From: Thalassobaculum sp. OXR-137
GTDB taxonomy: Bacteria > Pseudomonadota > Alphaproteobacteria > Thalassobaculales > Thalassobaculaceae
Assembly: GCF_034377285.1 (NCBI RefSeq)
Contig: NZ_CP139715.1
Coordinates: 3,518,001-3,582,000 of the forward strand
DNA: 64,000 nucleotides
Direction of reading: 5' to 3'
Each line of letters starts with the position of its first letter. The stretch's first letter is position 1. The notes below the pieces were generated by a model. The model saw nothing but the letters and a program-made list of their open reading frames with translations, was not told the DNA's origin and did no database searches. Shown piece after piece: positions 51,494-61,636 of the stretch. A program made the translations under genes and the position numbers.

Positions 51494-54400
51494 ATGACCC
51501 ACGCCGATTTCGTCCATCTCCGTGTGCATTCCGCCTATTCCCTGGCGGAAGGGGCGATTCACGCCAAGCAGCTCGTGAAGCTGGCAAAGCAGAACAACAT
51601 GCCCGCCGTCGCCATGACCGACAGCGGCAACATGTTCGGCGCGCTGGAATTCGCGGTGACGGCGTCGGGCGAGGGGGTGCAGCCGATCGTCGGCGTGCAG
51701 CTCAACATCCGCCGGCCGGTCGACACCGAACAGCGCGGCCTGCGGGTCGTCGGCGGCCGCGACGTGCTGCCGGACCAGCTCCCGCTGATCGCCCAGAACG
51801 AGGCCGGCTACCGCAACCTGATGAGCCTGGTCAGCCGGGCCTTCCTCGACGGCACGGGGGAGGAGGCGCCGCAGATCTCCCTGGACGACATGGAGGGGCG
51901 CACCGACGGCCTGATCGCCCTCACGGGCGGCCTGAAGGGCGGCCTGGGCCGGTTGCTGCTGGAGGGGCGCCGCACCGACGCGGAGGCCATGCTGACGCGG
52001 CTGGAGGCCCTGTTCCCGGGGCGGCTCTATATCGAGCTGCAGCGCCACTTCCTGGAGGACGAGAACCGGATCGAGGGACCGCTGATCGACCTCGCCTATG
52101 CCCGCGATCTGCCGCTGGTGGCGACCAACGACGTGTTCTTCGCCGATCCGGGCATGCACGAGCCCCAGGACGTGCTGCTGTGCATCGCCCAGAGCACGAC
52201 CATCGGCAATCCCAAGCGCTGGCGCGTGACCCCGCATCACCGCTTCAAGACGGCGGAGGAAATGCGCGAGCTGTTCGCCGACCTGCCGGAGGCGCTCGAC
52301 AACACTCTCGTCATTGCCCGGCGCTGCGCGGTGATGCCGGAGAAGCTGGCGCCGATTCTACCGCGCTTCGACACCGAGGGCGGCCGCACCGAGGCCGAGG
52401 AACTGCGCGCCCAGGCCGAGGGGGGGCTGGAAGGCCGGCTCGCCGCGCATGTCTATACCCCCGAGATGGACGCGGCGGCCCGCGAGGAGGCGGCGAAGCC
52501 GTATCGCGAGCGGCTGGCGATGGAGCTCGGGATCATCGAGCAGATGGGCTTCCCCGGCTACTTCCTGATCGTGTCGGACTTCATCAAATGGGCGAAGGCC
52601 AAGAACATCCCGGTCGGGCCGGGCCGCGGATCGGGTGCCGGCTCGCTCGTCGCGTATTCGCTGCTGATCACCGATCTGGACCCGCTGCGCTGGGGGCTGC
52701 TGTTCGAGCGCTTCCTGAACCCCGAACGCGTGTCCATGCCCGACTTCGACATCGACTTCTGCCAGGACCGCCGCGACGAGGTGATCCGCTACGTGCAGGA
52801 GAAATACGGCCGCGACCGGGTCGCCCAGATCATCACCTTCGGTAAGCTCCAGGCCCGTGCCGCCCTGCGCGACGTCGGCCGGGTCCTGGAAATGCCCTAC
52901 GGCCAGGTCGACCGGATCTGCAAGCTGGTGCCGAACAATCCGGCCAATCCGGTCACCCTGGAACAGGCGCTGCAGACCGAGCAGGAGCTGCGGGCGCAGC
53001 GCGACGCCGACGAAAACGTCGCCAACCTGATCAAGACCGCGCTCAAGCTGGAGGGGCTGTACAGAAACTCCTCGACCCACGCCGCCGGCGTGGTGATCGG
53101 CGACCGGCCGCTCGACCATCTGGTGCCGCTCTACCGCGACCCGCGCTCCGACATGCCGGTCACCCAGTTCAACATGAAATGGGTCGAGCAGGCGGGGCTG
53201 GTGAAGTTCGACTTCCTGGGCCTGAAGACGCTGACCGTGCTGCAGCGGGCCGTCGATCACCTGAAGGAGCGGGGGATCGAGATCGACCTGTCCCAGGTGC
53301 CGCTCGACGACGGGCCGACCTACGCCATGCTGGCCAAGGGCGAGAGCACCGGCGTGTTCCAGTTGGAAAGTTCGGGCATGCGCGACGTGCTGCGCCGCCT
53401 GCGCCCTGACCGCTTCGAGGACATCATCGCGCTCGTGGCCCTGTACCGGCCGGGCCCGATGGCCAACATCCCGAAATACATCGCCTGCAAGCACGGCGAG
53501 GAGCAGCCGGACTACATGCACCCGGTTCTGGAGCCGGTGCTGAAGGAGACCTTCGGCATCATGATTTACCAGGAGCAGGTGCAGCAGGCGGCCCAGCGGC
53601 TCTCGGGCTACACGCTGGGCGGCGCCGACCTGCTGCGCCGGGCCATGGGTAAGAAGATCAAGGAGGAGATGGACGCCCAGCGCGAGAAATTCGTGAACGG
53701 CGCCGTCGAGCAGGGCGTGGATAAGGGTCAGGCCAGCGGCATCTTCGACCAGATCGCCGCCTTCGCCGGTTACGGCTTCAACAAGTCCCACGCCGCCGCC
53801 TATGCCCTGGTCAGCTATCACACCGCCTATCTGAAGGCGAACTACCCGGTCGAGTTCCTGGCCGCGTCGATGACCTATGACATGGGGAACACCGACAAGC
53901 TGAACGTGTTCCGTCAGGAATTGCAGAAGCTTAAGATCGAACTCCTGCCGCCGGACATCAACAAGTCGCGCCGCGATTTCGCGGTCGAGAAGCTGGAGGA
54001 CGGCCGCTACGGCATCCGCTATGCCCTTGCCGCCGTGAAGAATGTCGGCGGCTCGGCCATGGACGCGCTGGTGGAGATGCGCGAGGCGGACGGCCCGTTC
54101 AAGAGCCTGTCCGACTTCGCCGACCGGGCCGACCCGACCCAGGTCAACAAACGTCTGCTGGAGAATCTGGTCCGCGCCGGTGCCTTCGATCAACTTCATA
54201 AGAACCGCGCGGAACTATTTGAAAGCCTTGAGACAGTCGTGCGTCACGTCAGCCTCGCGGCGAGCGAGCGCAAGTCCAACCAGGTGAGCCTCTTCGCCGT
54301 CGACGGCGGCACTCCGCAGGAACAGGACATCCGACTGAAGCGCCGTCCGGAATGGCCGCAGATGGACCGGCTGAAGGAGGAGTTCGACGCCCTCGGCTTC

Positions 54401-54985
54401 TACCTCTCCGCCCATCCGCTCGACGCCTATGCCGAGAGCCTGGCGCGGCTGGAGGTGGTCTCCTCCACCGAGGCCCAGGCGGCGGCGGCGCGCAAGGGCG
54501 GACAGACACGGCTGGTGCTGGCCGGCATTGTGGTCGGCCGGCAGATCCGGACCTCCAAGTCCGGCAACCGCTTCGCCTTCGCCCAGCTCACCGACCGCAC
54601 CGGCGTGTTCGAGGTCACCATGTTCTCCGAGGTGCTGGCCGCGTCCCGGGATCTGCTGGATTCGGGCGAGCCGCTGCTGGTCCGCGCCGACGCGAGGATC
54701 GAGGACGACAACCTGCGCCTGCTGGCCTCCTCGGTGGAGCCGCTGGACAAGGCGGTGGAGCGCACCGCCGCCGGGCTGGAGATCTTCCTGCACGACACCT
54801 CGCCCCTGGAGACGCTGAAGAGCCTGATCCAGAACGAGGGCAGGGGCCGCGGCCGCATCCACGTGGTGGTCCCGACCGCCCGCGGCGACGTCCGCATCAA
54901 GCTGCCGGAGGCTTACCAGGTGTCGAGCCGCCTGCGCGGCGCGGTGAAGGCACTGCCGGGGATCGACTACGTGAAGGATCTTTAG
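51494..54985 (+). CDS. dnaE: DNA polymerase III alpha subunit
   Basis: The catalytic subunit of the replicative polymerase, 1163 aa. An N-terminal PHP domain begins FVHLRVHSAYSLAEGAI. The polymerase catalytic aspartates are in PDFDIDF (Asp417, Asp419, Asp421), preceded by the GPGRGSGAGSLVAY motif. The helix-hairpin-helix and OB-fold regions follow (OB fold around RLVLAGIVVGRQIRTSKSG). GGAGG lies eight bases before ATG 51494. Length and domains are normal for DnaE1 and distinguish it from the error-prone DnaE2/ImuC. Confidence 0.98.
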   Translation: MTHADFVHLRVHSAYSLAEGAIHAKQLVKLAKQNNMPAVAMTDSGNMFGALEFAVTASGEGVQPIVGVQLNIRRPVDTEQRGLRVVGGRDVLPDQLPLIAQNEAGYRNLMSLVSRAFLDGTGEEAPQISLDDMEGRTDGLIALTGGLKGGLGRLLLEGRRTDAEAMLTRLEALFPGRLYIELQRHFLEDENRIEGPLIDLAYARDLPLVATNDVFFADPGMHEPQDVLLCIAQSTTIGNPKRWRVTPHHRFKTAEEMRELFADLPEALDNTLVIARRCAVMPEKLAPILPRFDTEGGRTEAEELRAQAEGGLEGRLAAHVYTPEMDAAAREEAAKPYRERLAMELGIIEQMGFPGYFLIVSDFIKWAKAKNIPVGPGRGSGAGSLVAYSLLITDLDPLRWGLLFERFLNPERVSMPDFDIDFCQDRRDEVIRYVQEKYGRDRVAQIITFGKLQARAALRDVGRVLEMPYGQVDRICKLVPNNPANPVTLEQALQTEQELRAQRDADENVANLIKTALKLEGLYRNSSTHAAGVVIGDRPLDHLVPLYRDPRSDMPVTQFNMKWVEQAGLVKFDFLGLKTLTVLQRAVDHLKERGIEIDLSQVPLDDGPTYAMLAKGESTGVFQLESSGMRDVLRRLRPDRFEDIIALVALYRPGPMANIPKYIACKHGEEQPDYMHPVLEPVLKETFGIMIYQEQVQQAAQRLSGYTLGGADLLRRAMGKKIKEEMDAQREKFVNGAVEQGVDKGQASGIFDQIAAFAGYGFNKSHAAAYALVSYHTAYLKANYPVEFLAASMTYDMGNTDKLNVFRQELQKLKIELLPPDINKSRRDFAVEKLEDGRYGIRYALAAVKNVGGSAMDALVEMREADGPFKSLSDFADRADPTQVNKRLLENLVRAGAFDQLHKNRAELFESLETVVRHVSLAASERKSNQVSLFAVDGGTPQEQDIRLKRRPEWPQMDRLKEEFDALGFYLSAHPLDAYAESLARLEVVSSTEAQAAAARKGGQTRLVLAGIVVGRQIRTSKSGNRFAFAQLTDRTGVFEVTMFSEVLAASRDLLDSGEPLLVRADARIEDDNLRLLASSVEPLDKAVERTAAGLEIFLHDTSPLETLKSLIQNEGRGRGRIHVVVPTARGDVRIKLPEAYQVSSRLRGAVKALPGIDYVKDL

Positions 54986-55060
54986 GCGGTTTCCGTGGAT
55001 TGCCCTGGCGGCGTTTCGGTGATGAGGTCGGGATAAACCTCACGTACCCAAGGGCCCACC

Positions 55061-56590
55061 ATGAAACGTATCGCCATTCTCGGATTCTCGCTGGAAAGCA
55101 ACGCCTTCGCGCCGCCCTGCAAGCGCTGGGACTTCGAGCAGCGCGGCTATTACCGGGGGGCGGAGATCACCGAGCTGGCGCGCAAGGAGCCATCGCCGCT
55201 CTATAACGGCGTGCGTGGCTTCTACGCGGTCATGGACGATAAATACGGGGCGGACGGCTGGGAGCCGGTGCCGATCACCCATGCCGCCTCGCAGCCGGCG
55301 GGGCCGGTGGAGGAGGGCTTCTTCAACGAGCTGCTCGCCGAGTTCGAGGAAGGCCTGAAAGCCGCCGGAAAGCTCGACGGCGTCTACATCGCCGAGCATG
55401 GCGGGGCGACTGCGACCCATACTCACGATCCCGACGGCGAGGTCTTCGCCCTGGTGCGGCGCTGCGTCGGGCCGGACGTGGCCGTGGTGGCGACCCTGGA
55501 CCTGCACTGCAACATCTCCGAGGTGATGATGGACAGTGCGGACATCCTGATCGGCTACCGCGAGAACCCGCATGTGGACATCTACGAGCGCGGCGCCGAG
55601 GCGGCGATCCTCATGGACGAGATGCTGACCACCGGGGTCAAGCCGACCGCCTATCGCGTGCGTCTGCCGCTGGTCGCCCCGTCGGTCACCCAGCTCACCG
55701 CCGAGGGCCATCCCTATGGCGACCTGATCCGGCTCGGCCAGACCAAGCTGGACGACCGGGTGATGAACATCTCCATCGTCTCCGGCTTCGCCTTCGCCGA
55801 CACCCCGAAGAACGGCATGACGGTGATCGTGACCACCCGCAACGATCCGGCCCACGCCAAGGCGCTGGCGATCGAGCTGGCCAAGGCCGGCTGGGCCGAG
55901 CATGAGCGCTATCAGACCAACATGATGCCGCTGAACGATGCGGTGGCGAAGGCCAAGGCGGTCGGGGCGGACGAAGTCTTGCCGTCGCTCCTCTTCGCCG
56001 ATCCGGCCGACAATCCCGGTGGCGGCGGACGCGGCAACACCACCTACATCCTGAAGGCCTTCCTGGAGGCCGGCGTCCACGGCGCGGTCTTCGCGGTGTT
56101 CTACGACCCGGCTCTGGTGAAGCAGGCTCAAGCCGCCGGCGAGGGCGGTACCTTTCGGGCGAAAATGAATACCGAGGAGACCGCGAACTATTCCGATCCG
56201 CTGGAATGGGACGCCCGCGTGGTGCGCCTGCATGACGGCGAGTTCGTCGGCCGCTACGGCATGGTCGAGGGCAAGAGCGTCAGCCTGGGCGACACCGCGA
56301 TCCTGGCGCTGGACGGCATCACCCTGATCGTCATCACCAAGCGCCAGCAGTGCCTCTCCACCGATTTCATCGAGGAACTCGGGCTGGACGTGGTCGGCGC
56401 GCGCTCGATCGTGGTGAAGTCGCGCGGGCATTTCCGCGCGGGCTTCCAGCACCTGTTCCCGCCGGAGCGGATCATCGAGGTGGACGTGCCGGGCCTGACC
56501 TCGCCGAATCTGGCGAATTTCGACTGGAAGGGCCTGCCGCGCCCGGTCTATCCGCTGGATCCGGACACCACCTGGACTGCGCCGTCGTAG
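55061..56590 (+). CDS. M81 family metallopeptidase (MlrC-like), second copy
   Basis: A 509-residue MlrC-family protein. The hallmark segments are IAEHGGATATHTHDPDGE, TLDLHCN, NPHVDIYERG and, near the C terminus, VKSRGHFRAGFQHLFPPERI. It is clearly distant from the copy at 5249: it begins MKRIAILGFSLESNAFAPP where the other has MMQHETNTFS. No transporter gene adjoins it, unlike the first copy. It stands between dnaE and rpsB, which are close neighbours in many relatives. Its substrate is unknown. The PAS-domain gene is convergent, with only 29 bp between. Confidence 0.88.
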   Translation: MKRIAILGFSLESNAFAPPCKRWDFEQRGYYRGAEITELARKEPSPLYNGVRGFYAVMDDKYGADGWEPVPITHAASQPAGPVEEGFFNELLAEFEEGLKAAGKLDGVYIAEHGGATATHTHDPDGEVFALVRRCVGPDVAVVATLDLHCNISEVMMDSADILIGYRENPHVDIYERGAEAAILMDEMLTTGVKPTAYRVRLPLVAPSVTQLTAEGHPYGDLIRLGQTKLDDRVMNISIVSGFAFADTPKNGMTVIVTTRNDPAHAKALAIELAKAGWAEHERYQTNMMPLNDAVAKAKAVGADEVLPSLLFADPADNPGGGGRGNTTYILKAFLEAGVHGAVFAVFYDPALVKQAQAAGEGGTFRAKMNTEETANYSDPLEWDARVVRLHDGEFVGRYGMVEGKSVSLGDTAILALDGITLIVITKRQQCLSTDFIEELGLDVVGARSIVVKSRGHFRAGFQHLFPPERIIEVDVPGLTSPNLANFDWKGLPRPVYPLDPDTTWTAPS

Positions 56591-56619
56591 GGGCTCTTCT
56601 GGGCGATGGAGCGGCGCGC

Positions 56620-57105
56620 TCAGTCGTCCAGCGTGTCCATGCTGGACACCAGCACGCCCATCACCATGTTGACCCGCCGGCCGTCCTCGGCCAGCGGGAG
56701 ATACAGCCGCTCGACGGAGACGAAATCCTTCGGGAAGCGTAGGGACGGCCTGCCGATCCGGTGGCTCGGCTTGCCCATCTCGAAGACCTGGTCGCGATAC
56801 CGCCGGCTCTCGCTCGACTCGAAGTCCGGATAGATCTCGTCCAGATATTTCCCGGTCGGCTCCCGGCCCAGGATCTCCACCAGGGCGGAGCCGAACAGAC
56901 GATAGCGGTAGCGGCCGGTCGCGGCCTCGCGCTCGACCAGCGAGACATGGGGCAGGAGCCGGGGGATGTCGACCGGATCGATATCGGCACGGGCGGGCAG
57001 CAGGCAGCCCCGCCGCTTGCCGGCCCAATAGGCATAGGCATCGCGCACAATCGGCGACTGCATGCGCTCCCCGGAGAGCGCTTGCGCGATCATCACCTCC
57101 TGCAT
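56620..57105 (-). CDS. PAS-domain protein (PAS_5-like)
   Basis: 161 residues forming a single PAS-like domain of the kind common in Rhodospirillales: DAYAYWAGKRRGCLLPARADIDPVDIPRLLPHVSLVE, then RYRLFGSALVEILGREPTGKYLDEIYPDF, and the terminal strands RLYLPLAEDGRRVNMVMGVLV. There is no output domain (no kinase, GGDEF or helix-turn-helix), so it must act by binding a ligand or partner. It faces the M81 gene and starts upstream of the small exported gene on the same strand. Confidence 0.8.
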   Translation of the reverse strand: MQEVMIAQALSGERMQSPIVRDAYAYWAGKRRGCLLPARADIDPVDIPRLLPHVSLVEREAATGRYRYRLFGSALVEILGREPTGKYLDEIYPDFESSESRRYRDQVFEMGKPSHRIGRPSLRFPKDFVSVERLYLPLAEDGRRVNMVMGVLVSSMDTLDD

Positions 57106-57154
57106 TCCGGCGATCCCCTCGACCCGGCCCCAACCGGCACCTTAGATACTTTAT

Positions 57155-57526
57155 TTACGGTGATTTACATAGCCGGCGCCGCGCCCGCCGCAGGCCGGTT
57201 TCGTCCAGGCTCACGGCGGCGCAGAAATACACCGTCATCGTCGAGTTGGCGGGCGTGCGGCACCGGGCGCTGCCGTCGGGCAGCACCTCGAACCAGGCGC
57301 GGGCCTCGCTGCCCTGGATGTCGCGGTAGGCACCCTCCAGCGGCGGGGCGGAGAGCAGCCGCTTGCGGTCCCCGGCGGTGAGGTCCAGGGTCTCGGCGCT
57401 GGGCGGGTAGCACAGGGCCTCGGCGATCCGGTCGCCCAAAGGCTCGGCGCGGGCGGCAGAGCCGGGGTGGAAGACGCCCGCCGCAAGCGACGCCGCCAGG
57501 AAAAGAGCCGCGCTGCGTCCTTGCAA
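57155..57526 (-). CDS. Small exported protein of unknown function
   Basis: A 123-residue protein I cannot assign. The N terminus ([24 protein letters not shown]) looks like a signal peptide, leaving a mature domain of about 100 residues with three cysteines (ALCYPP, ARCRTP, YFCAAV) plus one near the end. The start is uncertain: I use TTG 57526, the only plausible in-frame codon before the signal sequence, but no ribosome-binding site is visible. The reading frame is supported by its protein-like composition ([11 protein letters not shown] to [15 protein letters not shown]). It is divergent from rpsB, and a possible rpsB promoter overlaps its start. Confidence 0.55.
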   Translation of the reverse strand: MQGRSAALFLAASLAAGVFHPGSAARAEPLGDRIAEALCYPPSAETLDLTAGDRKRLLSAPPLEGAYRDIQGSEARAWFEVLPDGSARCRTPANSTMTVYFCAAVSLDETGLRRARRRLCKSP

Positions 57527-57686
57527 AACCGGTCTGCAGCCTGTAGAGAGACGCCCGCTTAAATCCGCACACGAGCACGCGTTCCCCCGACCCCGGTTTC
57601 TGCCGGATCGGACGGCACGCTCCGGTGCCGAGACCGTGTCTTGGCTATCGCTCGTGGAGGTTGAACCGGAAAACCCGAGGAAAGAC

Positions 57687-58490
57687 ATGACCGTCCCTTC
57701 GTTTACCATGCGCCAGCTGCTCGAGGCTGGTGTCCACTTCGGCCACCACACCCGTCGCTGGAACCCGAAGATGGAGCCGTACATCTTCGGCGTGCGCAAC
57801 AACGTCCACATCCTGGACCTGCGCCAGACCGTTCCACTGCTGCACCGCGCCCTGGAGGCCGTGCGCGACGTGGTCGCCAATAACGGCCGCGTGCTGTTCG
57901 TCGGCACCAAGCGCCAGGCGGCCGACATGGTCGCCGAGGCGGCGAAGAAGTCCGGCCAGTACTACGTGAACCACCGCTGGCTCGGCGGCATGCTGACCAA
58001 CTGGAAGACCATCTCCAACTCGATCCGCCGCCTGCGGGAGTTGGAAGAGCGTCTGGACGCTGGCGTCGGCGGCCTGACCAAGAAGGAGACCCTGGGCCTG
58101 ACCCGCGAGCGCGACAAGCTGGAGCGCGCGCTGGGCGGCATCAAGGAAATGGGCGGCCTGCCGGACATCATGGTGGTGATCGACACCAACAAGGAATCCC
58201 TGGCCATTCAGGAAGCCAACACCCTGGGCATCCCGGTTGTGGCGATCCTCGACAGCAACTGCGATCCGGACGGCGTGACCTACCCGATCCCGGGCAACGA
58301 CGACGCCATGCGCGCCATCGCGCTGTATGCCGAGCTGCTGACCGGTGCGGTCATCGGCGGCATCCAGGCCGAGGCGATGGCCTCGGGCGGCGATGTGGGC
58401 GAGAGCGTCGAGGCGCCGATCGAGCCGGCCCTGGCGGCCGAAGCGGAAGCCCCGGCCGCCGCACCGGCCGAGCAGCAGGCCGGCGCCTGA
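57687..58490 (+). CDS. rpsB: 30S ribosomal protein S2
   Basis: 267 residues. The S2 signatures [21 protein letters not shown] and [19 protein letters not shown] are present, together with the [10 protein letters not shown] region, and the C terminus has an Ala/Glu-rich extension (about 240-267), common in this group. ATG 57687 has GAGG six bases upstream; a longer frame from 57636 lacks family support. The preceding 160 bp can hold an autoregulatory leader. It starts the rpsB-tsf-pyrH-frr cluster. Confidence 0.98.
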   Translation: MTVPSFTMRQLLEAGVHFGHHTRRWNPKMEPYIFGVRNNVHILDLRQTVPLLHRALEAVRDVVANNGRVLFVGTKRQAADMVAEAAKKSGQYYVNHRWLGGMLTNWKTISNSIRRLRELEERLDAGVGGLTKKETLGLTRERDKLERALGGIKEMGGLPDIMVVIDTNKESLAIQEANTLGIPVVAILDSNCDPDGVTYPIPGNDDAMRAIALYAELLTGAVIGGIQAEAMASGGDVGESVEAPIEPALAAEAEAPAAAPAEQQAGA

Positions 58491-58546
58491 TCCGGTGACG
58501 ACCGCCCGGCTTGTCCGGCGCGGAAGCAAGACAACGGCATAGTCGA

Positions 58547-58571
58547 GGCGGCGGCCGAACGGGTCGCCGCC
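58547..58571 (+). terminator. rpsB-tsf intercistronic hairpin
   Basis: A 10-bp stem including one G-U pair (GGCGGCGGCC at 58547-58556, GGTCGCCGCC at 58562-58571) with a 5-nt loop lies between rpsB and tsf. No T run follows. It may give partial termination that sets the S2 to EF-Ts ratio, as known for the E. coli pair, or stabilise rpsB mRNA. Confidence 0.5.
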
Positions 58572-58602
58572 GTGGAACCTTACCAGCGACGAGGATCAAA
58601 CC

Positions 58603-59526
58603 ATGGCTGTCACGGCTGCTCTGGTGAAAGAACTGCGCGAGAAGTCCGGCGCAGGGATGATGGACTGCAAGAAGGCGCTCACCGAAACCAACGGCGACCT
58701 GGACGCGGCGGTGGACTGGCTCCGGACGAAGGGCCTGGCCGCTGCGGCGAAGAAGTCCGGCCGAGTGGCGGCCGAGGGTCTGGTCGGTACCGCCGTCGCC
58801 GGCACCAAGGGTGCGGTGATGGAGGTGAACTCCGAGACCGACTTCGTGGCGCGCAACGATACCTTCCAGAACTTCGTCGAGACCGTGACGAAGATGGCCC
58901 TGGAGCACGGCGAGGATATCGCGACCCTGAAGACCGTCGCCTATCCGGGAACCGGTCGCACCGTCGAGGAGCAGCTGACCCACAACATCGCGACCATCGG
59001 CGAGAACATGTCCCTGCGCCGGGCGCAGGTTCTGTCGGTCTCCGACGGCGTGGTGGTCCCGTATGTCCACAACGCGGTCGTGCCGGGCCTGGGCAAGATC
59101 GGCGTCCTGGTCGCGCTCGAGTCCACCGGCGACAAGGACAAGCTCAACGAGCTGGGCAAGCAGATCGCCATGCATGTGGCCGCCGCGGCGCCGCAGAGCC
59201 TGTCGACCGACGACCTGGATCCGGCCGCCATCGAGCGTGAGCGTGCGGTGCTGGTCGAGCAGGCCCGCGACAGCGGCAAGACCGACGAGATCATCGCCAA
59301 GATGATCGACGGCCGCCTGCGCAAGTTCTACCAGGAAGTCGTTCTGCTCGAGCAGACCTTCGTGGTGGACGGCGAGACGCGCATCTCCAAGGTCGTCGAG
59401 AACGCCGCCAAGTCCGTCGGCGCGCCGGTGAAGCTGACCGCGTTCTCCCGCGTGCAGCTGGGCGAGGGGATCGAGCGCGAGGAAAGCGACTTCGCTGCCG
59501 AGGTTGCCGCCACGCTCGCCCATTAA
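58603..59526 (+). CDS. tsf: Translation elongation factor Ts
   Basis: 307 residues, the nucleotide exchange factor for EF-Tu. The N-terminal UBA-like domain reads [16 protein letters not shown], the core has [10 protein letters not shown], and the C-terminal module [11 protein letters not shown] is intact. The start has GAGGA at good spacing. The gene lies 112 bp after rpsB, with a hairpin in between, and 30 bp before pyrH. Confidence 0.98.
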   Translation: MAVTAALVKELREKSGAGMMDCKKALTETNGDLDAAVDWLRTKGLAAAAKKSGRVAAEGLVGTAVAGTKGAVMEVNSETDFVARNDTFQNFVETVTKMALEHGEDIATLKTVAYPGTGRTVEEQLTHNIATIGENMSLRRAQVLSVSDGVVVPYVHNAVVPGLGKIGVLVALESTGDKDKLNELGKQIAMHVAAAAPQSLSTDDLDPAAIERERAVLVEQARDSGKTDEIIAKMIDGRLRKFYQEVVLLEQTFVVDGETRISKVVENAAKSVGAPVKLTAFSRVQLGEGIEREESDFAAEVAATLAH

Positions 59527-59556
59527 TCCCAACGCCATAGCGGCAAGGAGAGACGC

Positions 59557-60318
59557 ATGGCGGAGGACGGAAGCGGGGAAACGGCCGGAGGCGAGACCGG
59601 CGGCGAGGGTCCCACTTACAAACGCGTCCTGCTGAAAATCTCGGGGGAGGCCCTCATGGGGGGCCTCTCCTACGGTATCGACCCGGAAATGGTCGATCGC
59701 GTGGCCGGAGAGATCGAGTCGGTCTCCAAGGCCGGAACGGAAGTCTGCCTCGTCATCGGCGGCGGCAACATCTTCCGCGGCATTTCCGCGGCGGCCGCCG
59801 GCATGGAGCGGGCCACCGGGGATTACATGGGCATGCTGGCCACGGTGATGAACTCGCTGGCCATGCAGAGCGCCCTGGAACGCCGCGAGATCCAGACCCG
59901 GGTCCTGTCGGCCCTGCCCATCGCGGCGGTCTGCGAGCCCTATATCCGCCGGCGCGCCATGCGCCACATGGAAAAGGGCCGGGTGGTGATCTTCGCCGCC
60001 GGCACGGGCAACCCGTTCTTCACGACCGATACCGCCGCCGCCCTGCGGGCATCGGAAATGGGCTGCGACGCGCTTCTGAAGGCCACCAAGGTGGACGGCG
60101 TCTACGATGCCGACCCGATGAAGGTCCCGACGGCGACCCGCTACGAGCGGTTAAGCTATATGGACGTACTGACGCGCGACCTTAAGGTGATGGATGCCTC
60201 GGCGATCTCTCTCGCCCGCGAGAACGAGATTCCGATCCTGGTCTTTTCCATTCACAATAACGGTGCGTTCGCCGAAGTGGTCCATGGCAGGGGCCGGTAT
60301 ACGATCATTACGGAGTAG
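59557..60318 (+). CDS. pyrH: Uridylate kinase (UMP kinase)
   Basis: 253 residues, phosphorylates UMP to UDP; an amino-acid-kinase fold enzyme normally activated by GTP. The motifs are [24 protein letters not shown] and [14 protein letters not shown]. An N-terminal extension of about 20 acidic/Gly-rich residues precedes the core. AGGAGA lies before ATG 59557. frr follows after 6 bp, so the two are almost certainly co-translated. Confidence 0.98.
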   Translation: MAEDGSGETAGGETGGEGPTYKRVLLKISGEALMGGLSYGIDPEMVDRVAGEIESVSKAGTEVCLVIGGGNIFRGISAAAAGMERATGDYMGMLATVMNSLAMQSALERREIQTRVLSALPIAAVCEPYIRRRAMRHMEKGRVVIFAAGTGNPFFTTDTAAALRASEMGCDALLKATKVDGVYDADPMKVPTATRYERLSYMDVLTRDLKVMDASAISLARENEIPILVFSIHNNGAFAEVVHGRGRYTIITE

Positions 60319-60324
60319 CAGACG

Positions 60325-60882
60325 ATGGCGGAACCCGATCTCGACGATATCCAGCGCCGCATGGACGGCGCCGTCACCTCGCTGAAAAGCGAGTTCGGCG
60401 GATTGCGGACCGGCCGGGCGTCGGTCAGCCTTCTGGATCCGATCATGGTCGAGGCCTACGGCGCCAGAATGCCGATCAACCAGGTCGGCACGGTTAGCGT
60501 TCCGGAGCCCCGGATGCTGTCGGTCCAGGTCTGGGACCGCGGCATGACCAAGGCGGTGGAGAAAGCGATTCGCGACAGCGACCTCGGCCTGAATCCGCAA
60601 TCCGACGGCCAGCTCGTCCGCATCCCGCTGCCCGATCTGTCGGAGGAGCGCCGCAAGGAGCTCAGCCGCATCGCGGCGAATTATGCCGAGAACGCCCGGG
60701 TGGCGGTGCGCAACGTGCGCCGCGACGGCATGGACCTGCTGAAGAAGGCGGAGAAGGACGGCGACCTGAGCCAGGACGACCGCCACGTCTACGAGCAGGA
60801 GATCCAGGATCTGACCGACGCGCACGTCAAGGCGATCGACGAGGCGTTGGAGGCCAAGGAAAAGGATATCATGCAGGTCTGA
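60325..60882 (+). CDS. frr: Ribosome recycling factor
   Basis: 185 residues, splits the post-termination ribosome together with EF-G. The conserved pattern is intact: [21 protein letters not shown], then [41 protein letters not shown] and the C-terminal helix. It lies 6 bp after pyrH and 1 bp before uppS. Confidence 0.98.
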   Translation: MAEPDLDDIQRRMDGAVTSLKSEFGGLRTGRASVSLLDPIMVEAYGARMPINQVGTVSVPEPRMLSVQVWDRGMTKAVEKAIRDSDLGLNPQSDGQLVRIPLPDLSEERRKELSRIAANYAENARVAVRNVRRDGMDLLKKAEKDGDLSQDDRHVYEQEIQDLTDAHVKAIDEALEAKEKDIMQV

Positions 60883-60883
60883 G

Positions 60884-61624
60884 ATGGTGGATGCGGCTCC
60901 CTCCATCGGCGCCGGCGAGACGGCCGCGCCCCTGCATGTTGCCATCATCATGGACGGCAACGGCCGCTGGGCGAGGGCCCGGGGCATGCCGCGCACCTTC
61001 GGCCACCGCGAAGGGGTGAAGGCGGTCCGCCGCGTCGTCGACTGCGCACCCCAGCTCGGCGTCAGTCACCTGACCCTGTTCGGCTTCTCCTCGGAGAACT
61101 GGAGCCGGCCGCAGGACGAGGTGTCGGAGCTGATGAACATCCTGCGCTACTACCTGCGGCGCGAGGTGGCGGAACTCCATAAGAACAACGTGCGGATCCG
61201 GATGCTCGGCGACCGCGCCCGGCTGTCGGCCGATATCGTGGCGCTGATCGACAATGCCGAGCAGCTTACCGCCGGCAATACCGGGCTGTGCCTGAACATC
61301 GCGTTGAGCTACGGCAGCCGCGGCGAAATCACCAATGCGGTCCGCCGGATCGCCGAGGCGGTCGCGGCCGGCACCCTGTCGACGGCCGATATCGACGACG
61401 AGACGGTCCAGGCCAACTTGGACACCGACGGGCTTCCCGATCCGGACCTGCTGATCCGCACCAGCGGCGAGCGGCGGATTTCCAATTTCCTGCTCTGGCA
61501 GATCGCCTATGCCGAGCTCGTCTTCACCGATGTTCTGTGGCCGGATTTCGACCGGGCGCATCTGGTCGACGCGCTGGAGGAATTCTCCCGCCGCGACCGG
61601 CGCTACGGTCGGGCGACCGGGTAG
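60884..61624 (+). CDS. uppS: Isoprenyl transferase (undecaprenyl diphosphate synthase)
   Basis: 246 residues, makes the C55 lipid carrier for peptidoglycan and other envelope polymers from isopentenyl diphosphate. The cis-prenyltransferase motifs are AIIMDGNGRWARARG, TLFGFSSENWSRP and LIRTSGERRISNFLLWQ. The start codon follows the frr stop after a single base, so translation is coupled. It heads the envelope-lipid half of the cluster (uppS-cdsA-dxr). Confidence 0.97.
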   Translation: MVDAAPSIGAGETAAPLHVAIIMDGNGRWARARGMPRTFGHREGVKAVRRVVDCAPQLGVSHLTLFGFSSENWSRPQDEVSELMNILRYYLRREVAELHKNNVRIRMLGDRARLSADIVALIDNAEQLTAGNTGLCLNIALSYGSRGEITNAVRRIAEAVAAGTLSTADIDDETVQANLDTDGLPDPDLLIRTSGERRISNFLLWQIAYAELVFTDVLWPDFDRAHLVDALEEFSRRDRRYGRATG

Positions 61625-61636
61625 AGGGTGGGACGC

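Noticed and set aside
57521-57549. Possible rpsB promoter (TTGCAA, 17 bp, TAGAGA)
   Set aside because: Spacing is good but the -10 match is poor, and it overlaps the uncertain start of the minus-strand exported gene. Left out until a transcription start is known.
58604-61000. Antisense and alternative-frame readings over tsf, pyrH and frr
   Set aside because: The three core genes are secure by motif and order; overlapping frames have no independent support.
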